A DNA stretch of 64,000 bases, taken from Gracilimonas sediminicola. Lineage in GTDB: Bacteria > Bacteroidota > Rhodothermia > Balneolales > Balneolaceae. The notes below the pieces were generated by a model. That model was not told the origin of the DNA, ran no database searches, and worked only from the letters and a program-made list of their open reading frames with translations. How positions within the stretch are numbered: the first letter of the stretch is position 1; each line of letters begins with the position of its first letter. The position numbers and the translations under genes are program-made. The stretch lies in the NCBI RefSeq assembly GCF_024320785.1, contig NZ_JANDBC010000003.1, positions 496,001 through 560,000 on the forward strand. Reading direction: 5' to 3'. Positions 36,509 through 43,708 of the stretch are shown one piece after another.

Positions 36509-36959
36509 GCCAAATAACTATTGTAGTGAACGCCAAAGATACGGGTTTGTTCATACAATTGTACACCCCGATGATGTGATTTTTGACTCCTTATCCGGCA
36601 TAGGCACAGCTGGTAGTTCGGCTTGTTGTCTTCAGGTGTACAAGCGAGTCGTTCACGGCAACGCTTAGGGAGCGAAGGGCTGAACCCCATCGCTTGCATA
36701 CCGGAATAATTTGGCTGCTTTACCTCAATGCAGAAACATGTTTTAGCTTATTTCCTAATCCACAGGGGGAGAAATTTCATGTCCTATCCAACTACATATC
36801 TTATTCAAATCCTGAATTAAATTCAGGATGACGACTTTTGCTGAATTTAAAAAGGAAACTAAAATCACAGTTCATCCCAAACATCAAACTAATCACAGTT
36901 CCCCGTTGTGTTACTCCCCGAAAGCTCCCTATATTTGGAGCTGTTTATTTACTGATCTT
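36509..36959. other. 451-bp gene-free region between nusB and tRNA-Val
   Basis: No ORF here has recognisable coding character. The part at 36559-36643 is bounded by the 9-bp inverted repeat TTGTACACC and GGTGTACAA with 67 bases between. The following 36640-36705 stretch is GC-richer than its flanks, with scattered short self-complementary words. From 36720 the sequence is AT-rich and includes an odd palindrome listed separately. The left part may be a relic of a mobile or repeat element. The promoter of nusB should lie near its left end and that of the tRNA near its right end. Confidence 0.4.
36809..36829. repeat. Short dispersed-repeat-like palindrome
   Basis: ATCCTGAATT and its exact complement flank a single A, and GACG follows. 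Palindromes of the form TCCTGAAT..ATTCAGGATGAC recur in intergenic regions of many Bacteroidota genomes. This copy is judged by resemblance only, because a genome-wide count is not possible here. It can also form a hairpin in RNA. Confidence 0.5.
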
Positions 36960-37033
36960 GCGACCTTAGCTCAGTTGGTTAGAGCGTTGCATTGACATTG
37001 CAGAGGTCACTGGTTCGAATCCAGTAGGTCGCA
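36960..37033 (+). tRNA. tRNA-Val (anticodon GAC)
   Basis: 74 bases fold into a standard cloverleaf. The acceptor GCGACCT pairs with AGGTCGC at 37026-37032 and the discriminator is A37033. The D-arm carries AGTTGGTTAGA. The anticodon stem TTGCA/TGCAG holds the loop TTGACAT with anticodon GAC, reading GUC and GUU valine codons. The T-arm is ACTGG-TTCGAAT-CCAGT. CCA is not encoded and must be added. The gene is convergent with the sensor kinase gene. Confidence 0.96.
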
Positions 37034-37066
37034 CATTTACTTTTGGGAAATCACTTCCTTCCTTTT

Positions 37067-39184
37067 CTACTCCTCTTCTTCGCTGCTCTTCTCGAACTTG
37101 AATTCAAAAATGGCTCCATCCTCGCTGCGATAATCAAATGAAGCATTTAGCTGCTTGGAAAGTGTTTTGATGAGTGTCATTCCCAAAGAAGTATGGATAC
37201 TGGCCTGGGGTTGCTCAGGCAGACCAACTCCATCGTCTTGAATTTGAAGCAGCAGCTTGTCGCACGGCCGGGAAAGGCTCACCGTTATATTACCGCTCTT
37301 TCTGCCGGAAAAAGCATGTTTGTAGCTGTTGGTGATGATTTCGTTTAGCAGTAAACCACAGGGAATAGCCTGAATAATGGGGAGTTTAACCGGAATAATA
37401 TCCAGCTCAATGTTTACGCTCACATCCGACCGTTTCATGGTTTTATGGATTACATCGGTCAGTTCTTCAAAATACTGGTTGATGTCCACCTCCGAAAAGT
37501 CATCACTCTGGTAGAGCTTCTCATGCACCATCGCGATGGAATTAACCCGCATCTGGCTGTCTTTGAGAATTCGCTTGGCGTTTTCATCTTTGGCAGAATA
37601 GGATTGTAACTCCAGCAAGCCGGTGATTACGGCAAGGTTGTTCTTCACGCGGTGGTGGACTTCCGCCAGCAGCATTTCTTTTTCCCGCAGTGATTTTCGA
37701 ACCTGCTCCTCAGCCTTCTTCCGGTCGGTGATGTCCACATAAATACCATAAATACCTACCACGCTTTTTTCTACTACTACCGGAACGGCGTAAATGATCA
37801 CATCCAGGATGGTGCCGTCTTTACGGATTCGCTTCTCTGTTACTTCGGTTACCTTTGCACTCTCAGTGAGCCGAACGGCATCATCGTGTCGTTTTTCAGG
37901 GACGATTAACTTATCCAGCTCCAGCCCCTGCAGTTCATTCTCGCGATACCCGAACAGTTGCTCAAAGCCATCATTAACCATTTCAACTTCACGATGCTCG
38001 TTTAACAGGGCAATACCGATAGGTGATGAGTTAAAGAGCTTGCTGAATAACCCTTCACGCTGCTTAAGTGCTTCTTCCGATTCTTTCCGGTCAGAAATAT
38101 CCCGCTCAATCACTATAATGACTTTTTCACCAAAATAATTACCGGTATTTACCAACACTTCGGTGGGGAATATTTCGCCGTTCTTCCGTTTGCCCCATCC
38201 TTCATATTTGCCGGGATGTCCGTCATAAGCCCGCTCACGGATTTCCTTAATTTGATCTTCATCATACTTACCCGGAGCTGAAAGCATTCGGTTGTGTTTA
38301 CCTACTACCTCGGTTCTTTTGTAGCCGAAGGTGCTTTCGAGTCCCTCGTTGGCCTCAATAATCACTCCATCTTTGTCCAGCAGGTAGATGGCATCACTTA
38401 TGGAGTTGAACAAATCCTGGTAGCTCATCATGCTGCGTTTGGCATCATCTAAGGCTTCTTCGCGGTCGGTAACATCGTGCACAAGAGAATACATGGCCAC
38501 CACATCCCCATCTGAATTGTACAGCAGCGAGTTATACCATTCGCAGTAAATTACATCTCCGTTTTTGGTAATGTTTCTGTTGATTACCGAAACGTCTTTT
38601 TGGCCATTCTTATATGTTTCCTTGATGGTGTCTCGCACATAATCCAGGTCATCCTCATGGATGAACTTTTCCAGCAGCCTCTTCTCGTTGATGGCTTCTT
38701 CCTCGGTATATCCAAAAAGATCTTCGGCTTTTTCTGACCAGCGAATGATATTCAGGGATGCATCCCATTCAATTTCAGCCAACGGAAAGTTGTTCAGGTC
38801 GAGCTGACTGGACAGTAATTTCTTTTCATCTCTCTTCCCTTCCACAATTTCAGAGAAGTTATGAGCTATTACCAGTTTAGCGGGCCGCCCTTTATAGTTG
38901 ATGAGGTGAGCAGAAAGCTGAAAGTACAGATCCTTTCCGTCTTTTGTTTTAAACACCCAAATCTTATCTGCAGACTTTTTAGCAGGTATAGGGATTTCAT
39001 CCTTTATCTTTTTACCTGATTTCTGCTCCCCGAAGTCAATTACTCTTTTCTTTAAGAACTTCTTTTTTTTATATCCTAAAATCTCAGTGGCCGCACTGTT
39101 TACATCTAAAATCTTGAGGGTAGCCTGCTCGCAAACGAACATAGGCTGAGCATCGAAGAAGCTTTCTCCGGGATTAAAATTCAT
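37067..39184 (-). CDS. Soluble multi-PAS sensor histidine kinase (HisKA_2 type)
   Basis: A 705-aa protein without signal peptide or membrane segments, so cytoplasmic sensing is likely. Four PAS domains in a row are seen at about 1-120, 130-245, 255-370 and 375-495. Each of the last three is followed by a PAC-like DITDRK or DVTDRE segment. The kinase core has the HisKA_2 phospho-acceptor block AEVHHRVKNNLAVITGLLEL and an ATPase domain with LLLNEIITNSYKHAF and DDGVGLPE. This class often phosphorylates stand-alone receivers and is frequent in general stress or light signalling. No response regulator is adjacent. The signal is unknown. Confidence 0.88.
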   Translation of the reverse strand: MNFNPGESFFDAQPMFVCEQATLKILDVNSAATEILGYKKKKFLKKRVIDFGEQKSGKKIKDEIPIPAKKSADKIWVFKTKDGKDLYFQLSAHLINYKGRPAKLVIAHNFSEIVEGKRDEKKLLSSQLDLNNFPLAEIEWDASLNIIRWSEKAEDLFGYTEEEAINEKRLLEKFIHEDDLDYVRDTIKETYKNGQKDVSVINRNITKNGDVIYCEWYNSLLYNSDGDVVAMYSLVHDVTDREEALDDAKRSMMSYQDLFNSISDAIYLLDKDGVIIEANEGLESTFGYKRTEVVGKHNRMLSAPGKYDEDQIKEIRERAYDGHPGKYEGWGKRKNGEIFPTEVLVNTGNYFGEKVIIVIERDISDRKESEEALKQREGLFSKLFNSSPIGIALLNEHREVEMVNDGFEQLFGYRENELQGLELDKLIVPEKRHDDAVRLTESAKVTEVTEKRIRKDGTILDVIIYAVPVVVEKSVVGIYGIYVDITDRKKAEEQVRKSLREKEMLLAEVHHRVKNNLAVITGLLELQSYSAKDENAKRILKDSQMRVNSIAMVHEKLYQSDDFSEVDINQYFEELTDVIHKTMKRSDVSVNIELDIIPVKLPIIQAIPCGLLLNEIITNSYKHAFSGRKSGNITVSLSRPCDKLLLQIQDDGVGLPEQPQASIHTSLGMTLIKTLSKQLNASFDYRSEDGAIFEFKFEKSSEEEE

Positions 39185-39344
39185 GTACTGCTATAGATTT
39201 AAATTCATTGCCGAACGAATATCACATTTCTGAGCCATCAAATCCAATCCTTTTAATGTAAATTAATCAGCAGAATAAGCCTGTGTGTACATACTATTTT
39301 TTTTATCTTCCACTGTTAAAGAAATTCTGAGAATAAAACACTGA

Positions 39345-41288
39345 ATGGCAGACCAAAAAATTACGCTTACATTACCCGACGGAAGTCAACGAGAATATTC
39401 ATCAGGAACCACAGGATTAGAAGTAGCGAAGTCTATAGCATCCGGCTTAGCCCGTGCCGCTCTTAGTATTACCGTGGATGGTGAAATTATTGACCTGGAT
39501 CGTCCCATTACCAAAGATGCGGAGATAGCTATCAATACCTGGGACAGTGAAGACGGCAAGTACACCTTCTGGCATTCCTCTGCTCACCTGCTCGCGGAAG
39601 CCGTACAGGAACTGTACCCCGAAGCCAAATTCGGAATTGGCCCGCCCATCGAAAGTGGATTCTATTACGACATCGATTTTGGTGATAAGCAGATTTCCCA
39701 GGAAGACTTGTCAAAGATTGAAGACAAGTTCATCGAGATGGCCCGTAAAAAAAATGAGTTTGACCGAAAGGAAGTAACGAAGCAGGAAGCCCTCGATTTC
39801 TACAAAGAAAAAGGTAATGAATATAAAGTGGACCTGATTGAAGATCTGGAAGACGGCACCATTACTTTTTACACACAGGGTGATTTCACCGATCTTTGTC
39901 GTGGCCCGCACATCCCCAATACCGGAGATGTGAAAGCGGTTAAGCTCACCAGCCTGGCCGGAGCGTATTGGAGAGGAGATAATGAAAGTAAACAGCTGAC
40001 TCGTATTTATGGTATCAGCTTTCCCAAGCAGAAAATGCTGGAAGAGCATCTCACCCGTTTGGAAGAAGCCAAAAAAAGGGATCACCGAAAGCTCGGTAAA
40101 GAGCTCGGCATTTATATGATCGACAATATGGTAGGCAGTGGCTTACCGATGTGGCTCCCCAATGGAACGGTACTTCGCCGAACGCTGGAGGCATTTCTCC
40201 GTGATGAGCAAAAAAAGCGCGGCTATAAAGAGGTCATCACCCCGCATATTGCAAATATTGAGTTGTATAAGACATCCGGGCACTATCCGTATTATCAGGA
40301 TTCGCAGTACAACCCTATGCAGGTAGATGATGAAGAGTACATGTTGAAGCCGATGAACTGCCCGCACCATCACCGGATTTATTCCAATGATTTGCGCAGT
40401 TACCGCGACCTGCCCCTCAGATTGGCTGAGTTCGGCTCGGTGTATCGCTACGAACAATCAGGTGAGTTAAGCGGACTTTCAAGAGTTCGGGGATTTACCC
40501 AGGATGATGCTCATATTTATTGCACGCACGACCAGCTGAAACAGGAAATTAAGCATACCATTGAACTCACTCAGTTTGTATTTAACACATTTGGGATGCC
40601 GGTCGATATCCGTCTCTCCTATCGTGATGACAACGAGAAAAAATATGGAGGCAACACCGAATACTGGGATCGCGCACAAAAAGAGATTCGGGAAGTAGCC
40701 GACGAAATGGAGCTCGACTATCATGTAGCTCCCGGCGAGGCCAGCTTTTACGGACCAAAAATCGATTTTATAATCCGTGATGCAATTGGACGCAAGTGGC
40801 AGCTTGGTACTGTTCAGGTCGATTATGTAATGCCTGAACGATTTGACCTGACCTATGTCGGTTCAGACAATGAGAAGCACCGGCCGGTTATCATTCACCG
40901 TGCGCCTTTTGGATCGATGGAAAGGTTCACCAGTATTCTGATTGAACATTTTGCCGGAAACTTCCCGCTGTGGCTGGCTCCGGAACAAGTACGCATTCTT
41001 CCCATATCTGATGAACAAAATGCGTATGCTGAATATTGCTATGAGAAATTGAATGAACTTGGGGTTCGGGTTGAACTGGATTCCCGAAGTGAGCAGATCG
41101 GAGGAAAAATCCGGGATGCTGAAACGAGTAAGATCCCATATATGTTAATAGTGGGAAGTAAGGAAGTAGAAGATGAAACTGTTTCCGTTCGCCGCCATAA
41201 AAAAGGCGATATTGGAACTTTCAATTTTTCTGATTTTCTTTCAGACATAAACGAAGAAATTCAAACAAAAGCTTTACCTAAAGACTAA
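39345..41288 (+). CDS. thrS: Threonine-tRNA ligase
   Basis: A 647-aa class II aminoacyl-tRNA synthetase. It has an N-terminal TGS domain (1-65), an editing domain with HSSAHLLAEAVQELYP, and the catalytic domain containing MNCPHHHRIY, EFGSVYRYEQSGELSGL, the zinc-ligand region and the motif 3 HRAPFGSMERF. The anticodon-binding domain runs from about 545 to the end. Length and order are complete. It is the first gene of a translation operon, and the infC start lies 18 bp after its stop. Upstream, 39185-39344 separates it from the divergent kinase gene. No T-box-like leader is seen. Confidence 0.98.
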   Translation: MADQKITLTLPDGSQREYSSGTTGLEVAKSIASGLARAALSITVDGEIIDLDRPITKDAEIAINTWDSEDGKYTFWHSSAHLLAEAVQELYPEAKFGIGPPIESGFYYDIDFGDKQISQEDLSKIEDKFIEMARKKNEFDRKEVTKQEALDFYKEKGNEYKVDLIEDLEDGTITFYTQGDFTDLCRGPHIPNTGDVKAVKLTSLAGAYWRGDNESKQLTRIYGISFPKQKMLEEHLTRLEEAKKRDHRKLGKELGIYMIDNMVGSGLPMWLPNGTVLRRTLEAFLRDEQKKRGYKEVITPHIANIELYKTSGHYPYYQDSQYNPMQVDDEEYMLKPMNCPHHHRIYSNDLRSYRDLPLRLAEFGSVYRYEQSGELSGLSRVRGFTQDDAHIYCTHDQLKQEIKHTIELTQFVFNTFGMPVDIRLSYRDDNEKKYGGNTEYWDRAQKEIREVADEMELDYHVAPGEASFYGPKIDFIIRDAIGRKWQLGTVQVDYVMPERFDLTYVGSDNEKHRPVIIHRAPFGSMERFTSILIEHFAGNFPLWLAPEQVRILPISDEQNAYAEYCYEKLNELGVRVELDSRSEQIGGKIRDAETSKIPYMLIVGSKEVEDETVSVRRHKKGDIGTFNFSDFLSDINEEIQTKALPKD

Positions 41289-41306
41289 CTAAACAACGAG
41301 GTTACT

Positions 41307-41849
41307 ATCGCAAGAAGAAGTTATCAGAGACGACCACAAAACGAGGATCGTCCTCGAATTAATGAAGAAATCAATGCTGCTAAGGTTCGGGTTATCAAAC
41401 CTGACGAAGAGCATGAAATTACGACAGCTGAACGCGCCCTGCAGATAGCTGCATCGTATGATTTGGATCTCGTAGAGGTCGCCCCAAAAGCCAAGCCCCC
41501 GGTTTGCAAGGTGATTGACTATGGGAAATTTATGTACGAGAAAAAGAAAAAAGAGAAAGAAGCGAAGAAAAAACAGCATACCATATCTGTTAAAGAATTG
41601 CGCTTCCGTCCGAACACGGACGATCATGATCTTGAATTCAAAACCCGCCACGCACGAGAATTTTTGGAAGGTGGCGACAAGGTGAAAGCAACTGTACAGT
41701 TCCGTGGACGAGATATGCTTTACACTGAAAAAGGCGAATTATTGCTTCTGCAGCTTGCTAAAGACCTTTCTGATGTAGGCAAGATTGAAAGTAAGCCTAA
41801 CATGGAAGGCCGCAGAATGATCATGATGCTCGCCCCATCTAAAAGTTAA
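41307..41849 (+). CDS. infC: Translation initiation factor IF-3, with apparent AUC start codon
   Basis: A 180-aa factor that binds the 30S subunit and checks initiator tRNA and start codon. The reading frame is open to the thrS stop and has no ATG, GTG or TTG before conserved N-terminal sequence RINEEI and VRVIKPDEE. The only fitting start is ATC at 41307-41309, preceded by GAGG five bases earlier, giving MARRSYQRRPQNEDRPRINE, like other IF-3 N-termini. Later family blocks are VAPKAKPPVCKVIDYGKF and KELRFRP. E. coli infC starts with AUU and is autoregulated because IF-3 rejects non-AUG starts, so the same control is likely here. A TTG at 41463 would delete the N-terminal domain. Confidence 0.93.
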   Translation: MARRSYQRRPQNEDRPRINEEINAAKVRVIKPDEEHEITTAERALQIAASYDLDLVEVAPKAKPPVCKVIDYGKFMYEKKKKEKEAKKKQHTISVKELRFRPNTDDHDLEFKTRHAREFLEGGDKVKATVQFRGRDMLYTEKGELLLLQLAKDLSDVGKIESKPNMEGRRMIMMLAPSKS

Positions 41850-41924
41850 TTCCTTCGTTGCACAGGGATACAAATCTCCCTATTTTATAAGTCTTTAAAT
41901 TTTCACAAAAGTTGGTGGATTTCC

Positions 41925-42125
41925 ATGCCAAAAATGAAAAGTAATAGTGGTGCTAAAAAGCGGTTTAAAGTTACCGGTTCCGGTAAAATTAAGCGTAAGA
42001 AAGCTTACAAGCGTCACATTCTGACAAAGAAAAGTAGTAAAACAAAAAGACAGCTTGGAAAAGACACATTGGTTGACAAAGCCGATGAAAAGTCTATCAA
42101 AAGACAGCTGCCTTATCAATCTTAA
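41925..42125 (+). CDS. rpmI: 50S ribosomal protein L35
   Basis: A 66-aa basic ribosomal protein. [20 protein letters not shown] and the central RHILTKKS are L35 signatures. It lies 75 bp after infC and 19 bp before rplT in the conserved infC-rpmI-rplT order. GGTGGA about five bases before the ATG acts as ribosome binding site. Co-control of L35 and L20 by L20 binding to the mRNA is known in other bacteria. The RNA site was not traced here. Confidence 0.98.
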   Translation: MPKMKSNSGAKKRFKVTGSGKIKRKKAYKRHILTKKSSKTKRQLGKDTLVDKADEKSIKRQLPYQS

Positions 42126-42144
42126 TTTTTAAACTAACGACAAA

Positions 42145-42492
42145 ATGCCACGTTCATTAAATTTGGTGGCTTCCCGTCGCCGTCGCAAAAAGATCATTGA
42201 TCAAGCGAAAGGTTACTGGGGCAAGCGTAAGAACGTTTACACCATTGCGAAGAATGCCGTAGAGAAAGGACTTCTCTACCAATACAGAGATCGCAAGAAT
42301 CGTAAACGTAATTTCCGTCGATTATGGATCACCCGCATCAATGCGGCAGCAAGACTCAACGGTACAACCTATTCTAAACTCATCCACGGGATGAAGACCA
42401 AGAATATGGAGATCAACCGTAAGGTACTTGCAGATCTTGCCGTACGCGATGCAGATACGTTTGCTGCTATTGTTAAGGAAGCCACTGCTTAA
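42145..42492 (+). CDS. rplT: 50S ribosomal protein L20
   Basis: A 115-aa protein that binds 23S rRNA early in 50S assembly. [39 protein letters not shown] and [13 protein letters not shown] are diagnostic. It is followed by a strong hairpin with a T-run, so part of the transcripts probably stop before pheS. Confidence 0.98.
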   Translation: MPRSLNLVASRRRRKKIIDQAKGYWGKRKNVYTIAKNAVEKGLLYQYRDRKNRKRNFRRLWITRINAAARLNGTTYSKLIHGMKTKNMEINRKVLADLAVRDADTFAAIVKEATA

Positions 42493-42512
42493 TTGCATAT
42501 ATTAAACGGTAT

Positions 42513-42557
42513 AAACCGGCAGATCTTTTTTATAAGGTTTGCCGGTTTTTTTATTTT
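42513..42557 (+). terminator. Rho-independent terminator after rplT
   Basis: AAACCGGCA (42513-42521) pairs with TGCCGGTTT (42540-42548), followed by a run of T and TTATTTTT. It separates the ribosomal protein genes from pheS, which would then need readthrough or its own promoter. Confidence 0.8.
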
Positions 42558-42577
42558 TGGGAACTAATTTTACCATC

Positions 42578-42621
42578 CTATCATCGTAGGGGCAATTCAT
42601 GAATTGCCCCTACGATGATAG
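42578..42621. repeat. 44-bp perfect palindrome before pheS
   Basis: The 44 bases are identical to their reverse complement without a mismatch or spacer. The arm reads CTATCATCGTAGGGGCAATT and meets its complement at a central CATG. It has no T-run and lies between the rplT terminator and the pheS start. Palindromes carrying GTAGGGGCAATT occur as dispersed intergenic repeats in many Bacteroidota and cyanobacteria, so a repeat-family copy is likely. The RNA would form a very stable hairpin. Confidence 0.85.
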
Positions 42622-42683
42622 ATATTAAGCCTTCGCTTATGGCGGTTGGCGTCAAAGCGATTTCATTTAAAAAATCACATTTC

Positions 42684-43691
42684 ATGCTTAATGATATAAA
42701 AGCATTACAGGAAGAAATTAACAGCTTTTCCATAACTGATGAGGAGCAGCTTGAAGCATTCCGTCTTGAATTCTTATCCCGAAACGGGAAAGTACAGTCT
42801 ATGTTCAAGAATATGGGGAAAGTTCCCAAGGAAGAGCGGGCTGAAGTTGGAAAGGCCATGAACCAAGTGAAAGTGCTGGCTGAATCGAAATTTGAAGAAG
42901 CCAAAGCCGCACTCGAGCAAGATGAAAGCAAAGACCTGAGTGCCAAAGACGACATTACCCTCACTCCTCCTTCCTATCCATTAGGTTCACTGCACCCGCT
43001 TACTCAGACTTTGGAGGAAATGAAATCTATTTTCTACCGCCTTGGATTTACTATTGCAGACGGACCGGAAATTGAGGACGACTTTCACAATTTTACCGCC
43101 CTGAATTTCCCCCCGAATCACCCTGCACGGGATGAACAGGACACCTTTTTTATAAAGAAGAGTGATGATCCCGATGTTCAGGATTTGGTTCTTCGAACGC
43201 ATACTTCGCCGGTTCAAATTCGGCTGATGGAAAATACGGAACCTCCTATCCGGGCTATTATGCCTGGACGTGTGTACCGGAATGAAGCCGTTTCACCAAA
43301 GTCTTATTTCTTATTTCACCAGGTAGAGGCTTTATATATAGATGAAAACGTAAGCGTCGCTGACCTGAAGGAAACCCTTATCACCTTTGCCAAGCTGATG
43401 TTTGGCACCGATGTGAAGTACCGACTTCGTCCGGGATTCTTCCCCTTCACCGAACCCAGCCTTGAGATGGATATCTGGTGGGGATCGGAACAAGATGGCA
43501 AGTGGCTGGAAATTTTAGGTTCCGGCATGGTCGATCCCAATGTACTCAAGCATTCGGGTGTAGATCCTGAGAAGTACACCGGCTTTGCCTGGGGCATGGG
43601 TGTTGAACGTATCGCCATCCTCAGACACGGGATTGACGACATCCGTACCTTCTATGAAAATGACATTCGCTTCCTCGAACAGTTTAACTAA
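42684..43691 (+). CDS. pheS: Phenylalanine-tRNA ligase alpha subunit
   Basis: A class II synthetase subunit, 335 aa from the ATG at 42684 (MLNDIKALQEEINSF). In-frame starts further upstream at 42615 lie inside the 44-bp palindrome and give sequence unlike PheS, so they are rejected. The N-terminal helical hairpin that binds tRNA spans about 1-90, and catalytic motifs appear as AIMPGRVYRNE, FHQVEALYIDE, PFTEPSLEMDIWW and GFAWGMGVERIAILRHGIDD. It works as an alpha2-beta2 enzyme with PheT, encoded 17 bp downstream. Confidence 0.97.
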   Translation: MLNDIKALQEEINSFSITDEEQLEAFRLEFLSRNGKVQSMFKNMGKVPKEERAEVGKAMNQVKVLAESKFEEAKAALEQDESKDLSAKDDITLTPPSYPLGSLHPLTQTLEEMKSIFYRLGFTIADGPEIEDDFHNFTALNFPPNHPARDEQDTFFIKKSDDPDVQDLVLRTHTSPVQIRLMENTEPPIRAIMPGRVYRNEAVSPKSYFLFHQVEALYIDENVSVADLKETLITFAKLMFGTDVKYRLRPGFFPFTEPSLEMDIWWGSEQDGKWLEILGSGMVDPNVLKHSGVDPEKYTGFAWGMGVERIAILRHGIDDIRTFYENDIRFLEQFN

Positions 43692-43708
43692 ATACCTCCC
43701 CCGCTTTA

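Noticed and set aside
36505-36699. 64-aa reading frame in the nusB-tRNA gap
   Set aside because: Mixed composition and no ribosome binding site or family resemblance; treated as non-coding or relic.
36559-36705. Integron attC-like site
   Set aside because: Inverted repeats are present but the expected GTTRRRY/RYYYAAC core sites are not convincing and no integrase or cassette is nearby.
39185-39344. T-box or other leader before thrS
   Set aside because: The region is short, AT-rich and shared with a divergent promoter; no T-box motif or terminator/antiterminator pair was found.
41463-41849. Short infC starting at TTG 41463
   Set aside because: It removes conserved IF-3 N-terminal sequence that is plainly in frame upstream.
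42615-42683. N-terminal extension of pheS from an ATG at 42615
   Set aside because: The start lies inside the 44-bp palindrome and the added 23 residues do not resemble PheS; ATG at 42684 gives the usual N-terminus.
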